A stretch of 64,000 nucleotides of DNA from an uncultured Pelagibacteraceae bacterium (lineage in GTDB: Bacteria; Pseudomonadota; Alphaproteobacteria; Pelagibacterales; Pelagibacteraceae). Below the pieces are notes generated by a model, which was not told the DNA's origin, made no database searches, and saw only the letters and a program-made list of their open reading frames with translations. Of the stretch, positions 11,110 through 19,023 are shown in pieces; within the stretch, counting starts at the first letter, position 1; each line of letters opens with the position of its first letter. A program made the translations under genes and the position numbers. The DNA is taken from contig CACHJZ010000004.1 of the NCBI GenBank assembly GCA_902580275.1, positions 62,001 through 126,000 on the forward strand. Reading direction: 5' to 3'.

Positions 11110-11157
11110 TTAATGCCTCTTTTTTTTGCGTTTTTTGTCACTCGAATCATGATATTA

Positions 11158-11185
11158 AATGTACACATTTTGTTCTCATTGGCAA
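11158..11185 (-). promoter_or_regulatory. putative recA promoter with LexA-type operator
   Basis: On the minus strand: TTGCCA (11180-11185), 16-base spacer, TACATT (11158-11163). Within it GAACAAAATGTGTAC (11161-11175) fits the alphaproteobacterial LexA box GAACN7GAAC with one mismatch (GTAC for GAAC). The same core occurs upstream of umuD. Promoter hexamers are weak matches; the operator call rests mainly on the repeated motif. Confidence 0.6.
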
Positions 11186-11223
11186 GAACTTAATTTATTT
11201 AAATAAAATAAGCCAAAAATAGC

Positions 11224-12522
11224 TTAATTATTGAAACCTAGATGATCGGCGCTCAAAATACCAACTGATTGAAGAAGTTTAAATTTTGATAATAAAAATT
11301 CTCTCTCTGAATTTGCAAGACTTATTTGGGAATTGAGTAAAATAGAATTTGATTGAATCACATCCAATGTGGATCTACCTTTGCCACTTTCATATTCTGC
11401 GGTAATTCCTTCATTTGCTATTTGAGCTGCTTTTACCTGCAACTTAACAGATTCTAACATACTTGCATTTGATTTCATGTTTGACCAAGCAGTAGTTACA
11501 TTAGTATCGTTAATTCTTAAAGCATTATCTAATAGTAATTTCTTTCTATTTCTTAAGTTTTTAGATTTACTTAAGCCAGCATAATTTTTTCCTCCAGAAA
11601 AAAGTGGCCATGATAGTGTTGCTTGAACAGTCTCTTTATCTTGTTGGTCAATTGTAGAACTAAAGTCATCAGTTTCTTTAGTTTCAAAAGACAATGTTGC
11701 TGATGGTGACAAATCAGATTGAGAAATCTTTACATCTTGTTCTGATTGCTCATACTCTAGTTTTGCAATAATTAGTTCGGGGTTATTGGTTTTTGATAAA
11801 TTAATTGCATTTTCTAAATTCATAGGAATTTTTAAATTTAAATCAGAATTTTTATTTAATGCAAAAGTATCTTGAATTGGACCAATAACATTTTCATAAT
11901 TTAATTTTGCTGTAACAACTTCATTTTTAGCTTGAATAAATTTTGCTTGTGCCTCTGCTAATGAGGACTCTGATTGTGCAAGATCAGCCACACTAACTTC
12001 TCCTCTATCTAATCTAATTCTGTCAGTTTCAACTTGTCTTTCGAGTAAACCGACATTTCTTTCATTAATTGAAAATTTCTCATTTGCTACTATCATTCCA
12101 GAAAAAGCTTCAACTGCTTTAAGTAGTATTTCTTGTTCAGATTTTAATAATTTTGCATCGGCTAGATCTAAGCCCAATTTACTCTTTTTAAAATCAGCAA
12201 CTCCCCCAAAACCTTGAAATATTTTTTGTTCTATTTTAAATGATTTTGACTCTGGATTAACATCAGTAATTGTAGCATTAGTGCCATCCCGATTAGTTAA
12301 TCTTGATGTATCCTCTGAACTTTTAGAACCTGATAATGTTATGGAAGGTAAAAAATCACTTCTTGAAATATTAAGATCTGATTTTGATACTTTGATATTT
12401 TCTCTTTCAGCGTTTAATTCCAGATTATTTTGATATGCCTCTTTTAATGCTTGAGCCAAATTAATTGCAAAAGCATTAGAGGTTAAAAAATAAAAAGCTA
12501 AAATTATTAATATTTTTTTCAT
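11224..12522 (-). CDS. TolC-family outer-membrane efflux channel
   Basis: 432 residues with a signal peptide (ILIILAFYFLTSNAFA) and the two-fold repeated TolC architecture: NLAQALKEAYQNNLELNAE near the start, and LENAINLSKTNNPELIIAKLEYEQSEQDVKISQSDL style repeats midway, with long helices rich in Q, S, N and E. It forms the outer-membrane and periplasmic tunnel for type I secretion or RND efflux. No inner-membrane partner lies next to it. Its ATG overlaps the stop of the upstream kinase gene (ATGA). Exact role (TolC or another family member) cannot be set. Confidence 0.88.
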   Translation of the reverse strand: MKKILIILAFYFLTSNAFAINLAQALKEAYQNNLELNAERENIKVSKSDLNISRSDFLPSITLSGSKSSEDTSRLTNRDGTNATITDVNPESKSFKIEQKIFQGFGGVADFKKSKLGLDLADAKLLKSEQEILLKAVEAFSGMIVANEKFSINERNVGLLERQVETDRIRLDRGEVSVADLAQSESSLAEAQAKFIQAKNEVVTAKLNYENVIGPIQDTFALNKNSDLNLKIPMNLENAINLSKTNNPELIIAKLEYEQSEQDVKISQSDLSPSATLSFETKETDDFSSTIDQQDKETVQATLSWPLFSGGKNYAGLSKSKNLRNRKKLLLDNALRINDTNVTTAWSNMKSNASMLESVKLQVKAAQIANEGITAEYESGKGRSTLDVIQSNSILLNSQISLANSEREFLLSKFKLLQSVGILSADHLGFNN

Positions 12523-13445
12523 TTATTATATTTTAGTTTTGTAATTTGATGATGTCCATTTAATGACATCACAATTGACGAGTATTTCGTTGCAGTTTTA
12601 AACATATGTTCAGTAATTCTTTGGTATGTCATCATAAAATTTAATACTTCTTGTTTATTCATTACCTTAGAGTTTTTCTTATTTTTATTTTTTATTTTTA
12701 ATTTTTTTTCTTGAACCAATCTCCACTTTCTTAATAAAGCAAAATTTTCTGCTTTCAAATATAATAAACAATCCATCATGCTATGAAATTTTTTATATTT
12801 ATTTTTAAGATTTAAATTAACATATTTTCTCCACTTCATAGATTTATCATTAAACCTTTCTAAAGAGTTTATGGGTTTTATAAGTTGTTTTGTACTTTGA
12901 GATTTTGCACCAACACACCAGCCTTCGAAAATTACAATATCTGGTTTTGATTTGACTTTATACCATTTATTTTTTGAAAGCCTGTCATCTATAGATTTAT
13001 CAAATTTTGGAAGAGATAAACTTTTTAACTTTTTTGCTTTAACTTTCCTAAACAAATTTAGCATCATATCAATATCATGAGTTCCTGGAACTCCTCTAGT
13101 TTTTAACAATGGATGAACTTTTTTAGACAAAATAATTCTTTCTTTCCTAGTTTTATAAAAATCATCAATTGAAATTTTAAATACATTTAATTTAAAATAT
13201 TTTTCCAGAATTATTTTAATTATTGAAGAGATTGTTGTTTTCCCAGTTCCTTGACCACCAGATAAACCAACAATCATGGTTTTGTTTTTTTTCACTTTTT
13301 TAGCCATCCAAAAACAAACTGGTATAAGGAAAGATCTCAACATTTTATCTTTATTTTTAAATTTTTCGCTAGAAATTTCTTGAGTTGATATAAACCTATA
13401 ACAAGGTTTTTTGACTTTATTCAAACATGCAGAAATTTGGGACAT
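12519..13445 (-). CDS. D-glycerate 3-kinase-like P-loop kinase
   Basis: 308 residues. The P-loop GLSGGQGTGKTT lies near residue 60, followed by ISIDDFYKTRKER and VHPLLKTRGVPGTHD, a motif pair characteristic of the plant-type glycerate kinase family (GLYK, related to phosphoribulokinase and YggC). VIFEGWCVG gives Walker B. Expected reaction is D-glycerate plus ATP to 3-phosphoglycerate, feeding glycolate or serine-derived carbon to central metabolism. It overlaps the TolC-like gene by four bases, but a functional link is doubtful. Substrate is inferred from family. Confidence 0.8.
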   Translation of the reverse strand: MSQISACLNKVKKPCYRFISTQEISSEKFKNKDKMLRSFLIPVCFWMAKKVKKNKTMIVGLSGGQGTGKTTISSIIKIILEKYFKLNVFKISIDDFYKTRKERIILSKKVHPLLKTRGVPGTHDIDMMLNLFRKVKAKKLKSLSLPKFDKSIDDRLSKNKWYKVKSKPDIVIFEGWCVGAKSQSTKQLIKPINSLERFNDKSMKWRKYVNLNLKNKYKKFHSMMDCLLYLKAENFALLRKWRLVQEKKLKIKNKNKKNSKVMNKQEVLNFMMTYQRITEHMFKTATKYSSIVMSLNGHHQITKLKYNK

Positions 13446-13446
13446 T

Positions 13447-13815
13447 TTATTTTTTATCTAAAGGATGATTCCGACCATCATTTACAGCTACATCTTTAAA
13501 TTTGAAAACATCAATGTCATCTATACAAGCAACATTTATTCCATAAATTTTTGGATTTATTCTTGGTCTATTATGTGTGTGAATTCCACAGTTCATACAA
13601 AAATAATGTTTAGCAGTATTAGTATAAAATTGATAAAGTTTTAAAGAATCTTCTCCTTTAGTTAATTTAAAATCATTTTCACCTAATACTCCAATTACAT
13701 ATCCCTTTTTTTTGCAGATAGAGCAATTGCATCTCATTATTTTTTCAATTCCATTGTCTGGAATATTTACTTCAGCTTCTACATTTCCACAGTGGCATTT
13801 TAATTTTTTTATCAT
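13447..13815 (-). CDS. GFA/CENP-V fold zinc protein (copy 2)
   Basis: 122 residues with the zinc-binding cysteines of the GFA family: CHCG near residue 8, CNCSICKKKG near 30, and HYFCMNCGIHTHN near 72. Family members include the glutathione-dependent formaldehyde-activating enzyme Gfa, but many have unknown function. The next gene upstream is a clear paralogue (same cysteine spacing, shared KHYFC..NCGI segment), so this is a tandem duplication. The two genes share one base (TAATG). A formaldehyde or glutathione role is possible but not shown. Confidence 0.8.
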   Translation of the reverse strand: MIKKLKCHCGNVEAEVNIPDNGIEKIMRCNCSICKKKGYVIGVLGENDFKLTKGEDSLKLYQFYTNTAKHYFCMNCGIHTHNRPRINPKIYGINVACIDDIDVFKFKDVAVNDGRNHPLDKK

Positions 13816-14186
13816 TATTTTTTCCTGTCTAATATATGATTATGTCCATCATTTATTCTTACTTTGAATTTAAATAACTCATCTTCTGTTACTCCATTTA
13901 AACATCCTACATTTATACCATATGTATTAGGATCTGCTCTTCTTTGATTGTGTGTATATATTCCACAATTAGTACAAAAATAATGTTTAGCAACGTTTGT
14001 ATTAAATTGATAAAATTTTAATAACTCTTCTCCTTTTGTCACTTTCAAATCTTTTTTATCAATCACGGTGCTTATTGCTCCCTTCCTTTTACACATTGAA
14101 CAATTGCATCTGTAAAGATCTTCTAAGCCTTTGGTTAAATTCACTTCAATTTCAATTTGACCACAATGACAATTCAATTTTCCCAT
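13815..14186 (-). CDS. GFA/CENP-V fold zinc protein (copy 1)
   Basis: 123 residues, paralogue of the gene just downstream. CHCGQIEIEV, CNCSMCKRKG and HYFCTNCGIYTHN supply the family's zinc ligands. First gene of a four-gene minus-strand run (GFA, GFA, glycerate kinase, TolC-like). Its promoter must lie in the 173-base gap shared with the divergent umuDC operon. Substrate unknown. Confidence 0.8.
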   Translation of the reverse strand: MGKLNCHCGQIEIEVNLTKGLEDLYRCNCSMCKRKGAISTVIDKKDLKVTKGEELLKFYQFNTNVAKHYFCTNCGIYTHNQRRADPNTYGINVGCLNGVTEDELFKFKVRINDGHNHILDRKK

Positions 14187-14305
14187 AATTTATATCCAAG
14201 CAATCTATCCCTTGTCTAAGTTATCCACAATCCAACAAAATGTAGTTTGGATGTTCACGTTTTGATTCACTTTTGATTCAGTTCCAGACTCAAAATACAA
14301 CCTAT

Positions 14306-14352
14306 TTGACACTATTGAATAAGTGTTGTACTAATGAGAACAAAATAAGAAC
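14306..14352 (+). promoter_or_regulatory. umuDC promoter and LexA-type operator
   Basis: TTGACA at 14306-14311, 18-base spacer, ACTAAT at 14330-14335. Immediately downstream is GAACAAAATAAGAAC at 14338-14352, a perfect GAACN7GAAC box, placed over the expected transcription start. The umuD ATG at 14360 is only 7 bases after the box, so the leader is very short. The recA box shares GAACAAAAT and the following ACATTT. Strong support for SOS control of this operon. Confidence 0.75.
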
Positions 14353-14359
14353 ATTTATT

Positions 14360-14755
14360 ATGAAACTGACTATACCTTACTATTTACACAAAGCAGGAGC
14401 TGGTTTTCCGTCTCCAGCTACCGATTACATAGAGGAAGATATAGATCTAAACGTTCACTTAATTAAGAATGTTCCAGCAACTTTTGTAATCAGAGTTCAG
14501 GGAAAATCAATGACTGATGTTGGTATCAATGATGGAGATATATTAGTCGTTGATAAAAGTTTAACACCTAGAAATTTTTCAACTGTAATTGCAAATGTTC
14601 ATGACGAATTAGTGGTTAAAAGCTTTGTACAAGAAAGAGATAAAAAATTTTTAACCTCAGGATCTAAAAATTTCAAAGATAGAATTTTAATTAACGAAGA
14701 AGAAGATATTTTTATTTGGGGAGTTGTAACTTATGTCATCCACTCAGTATACTAA
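14360..14755 (+). CDS. umuD: UmuD-like self-cleaving subunit of DNA polymerase V
   Basis: S24-family protein of 131 residues. RecA-stimulated self-cleavage would occur at Ala14-Gly15 ([10 protein letters not shown]), in line with the Cys-Gly site of E. coli UmuD. The catalytic dyad is Ser50 (QGKSM) and Lys87 (VVKSF). The start is the ATG at 14360; a longer frame from a TTG at 14273 would run through the promoter and LexA box and is rejected. It overlaps umuC by 23 bases, the usual translational coupling. After cleavage the product forms part of the error-prone polymerase for damage bypass. Confidence 0.93.
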   Translation: MKLTIPYYLHKAGAGFPSPATDYIEEDIDLNVHLIKNVPATFVIRVQGKSMTDVGINDGDILVVDKSLTPRNFSTVIANVHDELVVKSFVQERDKKFLTSGSKNFKDRILINEEEDIFIWGVVTYVIHSVY

Positions 14756-16013
14756 AAAAATTGCATTAATTGATTGCAATTCTTTCTATGTTTCTTGTGA
14801 AAGATTATTTAACCCAAAAATAAAAAAAAAACCTGTTGTAGTTTTATCTAATAATGATGGCTGTATAATTTCAAGGTCTAATGAAGCAAAAGCTTTAGGT
14901 ATTAAAATGGGTGAACCTTACTTTAAAGCAAAAGATATAATTATAAAAAATAAAGTAAATGTATTTTCATCAAATTATTCTTTATACGGTGATTTATCGA
15001 GAAGAGTAATGAGAACTCTAAAAAGATTTAATTCCGATATAGAGGTTTATTCAATTGATGAAGCATTTATGGATTTATCAAACTTTTCTGACGAAGAAGT
15101 CGAAGAAGTTGGGAAGGAAATCAGAAATACTGTTCTACAGTGGACGGGGATACCAACAAGTATCGGTATAGCAAAAACAAAAACTTTAAGTAAAATTGCA
15201 AATCATATTGCAAAGAAAAAACAATCTGGTGTTACAAGTTTAATTGGTGTTGAAAATCTTGATCCAATATTAGAAAAAATTGAAATAAATGATGTATGGG
15301 GAGTTGGAAGACAGTTAACTAAATTTTATCAAAAACACGGAGTTTATAACGCCAAGCAATTAAAAAATAAATCAAATACCTGGATTAAAAAATGTTCAAA
15401 TGTTTTAAGTTCAAGAACAGCCATGGAGCTTAGAGGTATTCCTTGTATTGATTTAGAAACAACACAATCAAAGAGAAAAAGTTGTGTTGTGTCTCGTTCA
15501 TTTGGAAAAAGAGTTGAACATTTCCAAGAATTAAAAGAGGCAGTTGCAAGTTATTGTTTAAATGCATCTGAGAAAATTAGATCAGAAAATTTAGTTGCAA
15601 AAGCGATAACTGTTTTTGTTAGAACAAGTCCTTTCCAAAGAAATTTTGGTTATTATTCAAATTCAAAAACAGTTGATTTTCCGATTGCAACGAACAATAG
15701 TATAGAAACTGTTACAGTTGCAGTTTCAATATTAGAAGAAATATTTAAACATGGTTGTCGATATCAAAAAGCAGGAGTGATGCTAACAGGATTATCAAAT
15801 GAAAATGATAAGGAAAATTTATTCTCATCTGAAAAAGATGAAAAAATAAATAGGCTAATGAGATCAATGGATAATACAAATTACCGTTATGGAAGATCTA
15901 CGTTAAGTCTTGCAAGTGCGGGTGTTTACAAAAAGTGGAATATGAGAAGAGAACATTCATCTAAAATTGATACAGCTGACTTTTATTCACTGCCAAAAAT
16001 AAAAACTACTTAG
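14733..16013 (+). CDS. umuC: UmuC-like Y-family DNA polymerase
   Basis: Catalytic subunit of translesion polymerase V, 426 residues. Y-family palm motifs: [10 protein letters not shown] at the N-terminus and [10 protein letters not shown] near residue 110 supply the acidic metal ligands. The thumb HhH region (VWGVGRQL) and little-finger domain follow, and the C-terminus matches UmuC rather than DinB in length. Follows umuD with a 23-base overlap; its stop overlaps the stop of the convergent lyase gene by eight bases. Confidence 0.95.
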   Translation: MSSTQYTKKIALIDCNSFYVSCERLFNPKIKKKPVVVLSNNDGCIISRSNEAKALGIKMGEPYFKAKDIIIKNKVNVFSSNYSLYGDLSRRVMRTLKRFNSDIEVYSIDEAFMDLSNFSDEEVEEVGKEIRNTVLQWTGIPTSIGIAKTKTLSKIANHIAKKKQSGVTSLIGVENLDPILEKIEINDVWGVGRQLTKFYQKHGVYNAKQLKNKSNTWIKKCSNVLSSRTAMELRGIPCIDLETTQSKRKSCVVSRSFGKRVEHFQELKEAVASYCLNASEKIRSENLVAKAITVFVRTSPFQRNFGYYSNSKTVDFPIATNNSIETVTVAVSILEEIFKHGCRYQKAGVMLTGLSNENDKENLFSSEKDEKINRLMRSMDNTNYRYGRSTLSLASAGVYKKWNMRREHSSKIDTADFYSLPKIKTT

Positions 16014-17193
16014 AGAAATGACAATTTGGTTCAACAACAGTCCAAGAGGCGCTACCAAAGCCTTTTTTTTTAATATTTAAGAAATTATAAACTATTTTAC
16101 TCTGATAAGAATTAAGTTCACTTTTATTTTCAGACCATTTTTTTAATCTTTTTATATTTTCATGATCAGGAAAACGCGTTGCATAAGCGTATAACCAACC
16201 CCAATTACTTCCTGAATTAGACCTTAAATCTTGAACCTTGTAATCTTTAGCTGGTCCTGGCCATCTATTTTCTTTAGCATACTTGAAAACTTTTTCATTA
16301 TTCTCAGTAAAATCAATAAAGAATTTGACTAAGTTATGATAATTTTTGCCTTTGAAATTTAAGTCCCAAATACTGTATCCTTGATGTTCAGCTATTATTG
16401 CTATGACAGCGAGTGCGTTCATCGCTCTTCCTTGATAGAACATCGCTCTTCCACCTCTTCTTGTTTCAATCGGCATACTTCCATCTTTTCGTTGGTATTT
16501 AATTGCCGCCTCATAGTTTTTAAATGCTTTTCTAAACAATTTGCTATCATTCAATAAAACGCCTAATTGCATGTGAGAAACGGCTGAAGATAAAGCATGA
16601 TTATGTGCTCTTCTAGGAACACCAGAGGCGCCACCATAATCATAATTTTTTAAACCATACATGAGGTGTTGGTTTTTCTTTACAATTTTTTTGAACCAGT
16701 CTTTAATAATTTTATCTTCATTTTCTGGGATATCTATAACTTGCTTAGCAAATGAATAAGCCGCCATCATTGGAGATGCTATATAAAGATTTACGGTAAG
16801 TGTATCATTCCAATGTCTTCCTTCATGATCTGAGCGGCCTGTTCTTTGTGCGGCATTTACTTTTGCCCATTCTAAAATAACTCTCTTAACATTCTGGCAA
16901 GCTTCAATATTTCCTCCTGAACATGGGAAACTAAAGTTCTCAAATTTATTTTGTGCATGATTAAATCTATCATCAAGGCCATATCCCTCAGGCGCCTCAA
17001 CTTTTAAAACAGGTGTAACAAAATTATTTTCAGGACTGACATATAATTCTGTTTGGCAATTCTTTAAATTTACTGGTATTGGGAATATAATTTCAGGATT
17101 ATTTACTTCAGCTTTTTTTTTTATTTGTTTAAAATTTGCAGATGCAGATGTACAAAATAAAATTAAAAAAAATATAAGAATATATCTAAACAT
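16006..17193 (-). CDS. secreted alginate-lyase-like protein (PL5-type fold)
   Basis: 395 residues with a signal peptide ending near TSASA at residue 19. The body is helix-rich and resembles the alginate lyase family: RRAHNHALS places Asn198-His199 where PL5 lyases have their catalytic Asn-His, and [14 protein letters not shown] places Tyr253 near the catalytic Tyr. Cysteine pairs near residues 46/91/99 could form disulfides in the periplasm. The family cleaves mannuronate-rich or similar polyanionic glycans by beta-elimination. Here it ends a minus-strand run that includes two glycosyltransferases, so it might trim a self-made glycan rather than degrade algal alginate. Family call is by motif only. 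Confidence 0.6.
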   Translation of the reverse strand: MFRYILIFFLILFCTSASANFKQIKKKAEVNNPEIIFPIPVNLKNCQTELYVSPENNFVTPVLKVEAPEGYGLDDRFNHAQNKFENFSFPCSGGNIEACQNVKRVILEWAKVNAAQRTGRSDHEGRHWNDTLTVNLYIASPMMAAYSFAKQVIDIPENEDKIIKDWFKKIVKKNQHLMYGLKNYDYGGASGVPRRAHNHALSSAVSHMQLGVLLNDSKLFRKAFKNYEAAIKYQRKDGSMPIETRRGGRAMFYQGRAMNALAVIAIIAEHQGYSIWDLNFKGKNYHNLVKFFIDFTENNEKVFKYAKENRWPGPAKDYKVQDLRSNSGSNWGWLYAYATRFPDHENIKRLKKWSENKSELNSYQSKIVYNFLNIKKKGFGSASWTVVEPNCHFSK

Positions 17194-17198
17194 TTTGC

Positions 17199-18026
17199 TT
17201 AGATAGGTTGATCACCTTCTATAGCAACTCTATCCATTACTCTTTCGTGTCCCAATCCTCTTCCAGGAAAAAAATCTGATAAACCTTGATGTTGTGTACT
17301 TCTATTATCCCAAATTGCTACAGCATTTTCAGTCCACTTGAATCTACATGTAAGATCTAATCTTTCTTGATGAGCGTATAATTTTTTTAATATTTCATCA
17401 CTTTCATTTTCGTCAAGACCCTCAATTCTTTTTGTGTACATAGAATTCACATAAAGAATTTTTTTCCCCGTTTCTGGATGGGTTCTTACGATTGGATGAC
17501 TGTTTGAATATTCATCTATATTACCATTACCTTCCATGCCTTTATAAGCTTCTACAAATGCTGCAGCACCAAGAGAGCTATGAATAGCTTTCTTATCTTT
17601 GATTTTTTCTTTAAGTTCACTATCTAAAGTTTCATAAGCTAATTCCATATTTGAAAACATTGTATCGCCACCAACAGGAGGAATTTTAATTGATCTTAAA
17701 ATAATTACTTTTGTAGGCTTTGGATTATAACTTACATCTGTATGCCAATTTTCTCCCCATTGGTGTTTTTCATCGGGTTTTTTAATTATTCTTATTATCT
17801 CAGGAAACTCTTCTCTACCTTTCACGTAAACATGTTTTTCGAGGGGTCCAAAGTTCTTAGCAAAATTAATCTGTTGCTCTGCTGTAATATTTTGATTTCT
17901 AAAAAAGAGAACTTTATGTTCAAGCAATAAGTCATTAATTATTTTCCAATTTTTCTCAGATGAGTCTTTCAAATCTATGCCAGAAATTTCCGCTCCTAAC
18001 GCGCCAGAAAGAAGATTTATTTTCAT
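17199..18026 (-). CDS. TauD/TfdA-family Fe(II)/2-oxoglutarate dioxygenase
   Basis: 275 residues. Iron ligands: His95 and Asp97 in NWHTDVSY, and a distal His in STQHQGLSDF; the Arg of PGRGLGHERVMDR would bind 2-oxoglutarate. Members hydroxylate small substrates such as taurine, and in SAR11 such genes are often linked to reduced sulfur or to carbon scavenging; the substrate here is unknown. Its ATG overlaps the TGA of the upstream GT2 gene (ATGA), and the lyase-like gene follows after five bases. Confidence 0.85.
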   Translation of the reverse strand: MKINLLSGALGAEISGIDLKDSSEKNWKIINDLLLEHKVLFFRNQNITAEQQINFAKNFGPLEKHVYVKGREEFPEIIRIIKKPDEKHQWGENWHTDVSYNPKPTKVIILRSIKIPPVGGDTMFSNMELAYETLDSELKEKIKDKKAIHSSLGAAAFVEAYKGMEGNGNIDEYSNSHPIVRTHPETGKKILYVNSMYTKRIEGLDENESDEILKKLYAHQERLDLTCRFKWTENAVAIWDNRSTQHQGLSDFFPGRGLGHERVMDRVAIEGDQPI

Positions 18027-18895
18027 AACTTAATTTTATCAATATTTAAAATATTTTCTAACGAATTTTCAAGCTGATAAAGATTTTCCCTTTTTGAAAT
18101 GATAAAAGTACTTACTAAAAAAAGTATAATTAGGATAAGGGGAATGAACATTATGAATGATATTTTTTGATATATTAGAAATAAGTATACTAAAATAAAT
18201 AAAATTGATCTTATCAAAACATTAAATTTAAATACACCAATTATTGCTAATGAATGCTTTATCAGATTTACAAAACTCATCTTTGAAGGACCAAAATATC
18301 TTTTTCCACGTTCTGAAGAAATGACAGCTCTATCATAACAATTTTTTGCTAATGACCCTGAGAAGCTGCTCCAAGTTGCTTTATCGCTTAACATTTTTTC
18401 TATGGTTGATTTTGTCAAACATGTATAATTTCCAAATTTAATAGATTGGCCTGTAAAGGTATAAGTTAAAATTTTATGAAATGAATAGCACAGTTTAAAT
18501 AAAATACTTTCTGATCTTTTAACTCTTTCTCCTACTATTGTTTTATTTGGATGATAATTAAAATTTTCTATGAATAATTTTATTTCTTCAGGCCTATCCT
18601 CACCATCTCCATCCATTGGAATTACATAATCAAACTCCTCATTTTTAATAATATGATTTAGACCTGTCGCAATACATCTTGTATGGCCTATATTTTGTTT
18701 AAGATTTAAAATTTCAACCGAATTTAAATTTGAAAAGTTTGAAAGGTTTCCTGTAATTTGTTCTGTAGATGCGTCGTTTACTAAAATTATTGAAAAAGTA
18801 TGATCTATTCCACTTACTTCATTATTAATATTTTCTAAGAGTTTAGTTGCAGATTGCCAATCATTATAAATCGGTATCAATATTATTATTTTCAT
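18023..18895 (-). CDS. membrane-anchored GT2 glycosyltransferase (dolichyl-phosphate-sugar synthase type)
   Basis: 290 residues. GT-A fold with IIILIPIYNDWQSATKL at the N-terminus, DAST, and the metal motif DGDGEDRPEE near residue 95, as in enzymes that load a sugar on undecaprenyl or dolichyl phosphate. Two hydrophobic segments at the C-terminus (about 225-270) anchor it in the inner membrane. It probably makes the lipid-linked sugar donor for the GT39-type transferase encoded two genes upstream. A 41-codon ORF ends two bases before its ATG. Confidence 0.85.
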   Translation of the reverse strand: MKIIILIPIYNDWQSATKLLENINNEVSGIDHTFSIILVNDASTEQITGNLSNFSNLNSVEILNLKQNIGHTRCIATGLNHIIKNEEFDYVIPMDGDGEDRPEEIKLFIENFNYHPNKTIVGERVKRSESILFKLCYSFHKILTYTFTGQSIKFGNYTCLTKSTIEKMLSDKATWSSFSGSLAKNCYDRAVISSERGKRYFGPSKMSFVNLIKHSLAIIGVFKFNVLIRSILFILVYLFLIYQKISFIMFIPLILIILFLVSTFIISKRENLYQLENSLENILNIDKIKL

Positions 18896-18897
18896 TT

Positions 18898-19023
18898 TTA
18901 GTTTAGTGAATTTAGAAATCTAAATAATGAAGCAAATATTCCATGTCCTGAAAGTTCAATCATCGCAATTATTGCAATAATAAAAATTACTTTTTTAAAT
19001 TTTGTATTTAAAAACTCATTCAT
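18898..19023 (-). CDS. 41-residue putative small membrane protein
   Basis: A short ORF between two glycosyltransferase genes. It starts MNEFLNTKFKKVIFIIAII and continues with AMIELSGHGIFASLFRF. It has a basic start followed by one hydrophobic helix of about 10-15 residues and a mixed tail. Its ATG overlaps the TGA of the upstream GT39 gene (ATGA) and its TAA lies two bases before the ATG of the GT2 gene, which is just the spacing seen between real genes in this genome. Without it there would be a 124-base gap within an otherwise seamless operon. No family recognised; it could be a helper of the sugar-transfer pair or a remnant. Confidence 0.55.
   Translation of the reverse strand: MNEFLNTKFKKVIFIIAIIAMIELSGHGIFASLFRFLNSLN

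Noticed and set aside
13447-14186. Tandem GFA genes as a frameshifted single gene
   Set aside because: Each has its own start, stop and full set of zinc cysteines, so they are two intact paralogues.
14221-14229. DnaA box TTATCCACA as a sign of a replication origin
   Set aside because: The only other exact copy noticed, TGTGGATAA near 27096, is inside ygfZ. There is no cluster of boxes and no dnaA or dnaN gene nearby.
14273-14359. A longer UmuD from a TTG at 14273
   Set aside because: It would place the promoter and the LexA-type box inside the coding region, and the extra residues do not resemble UmuD.
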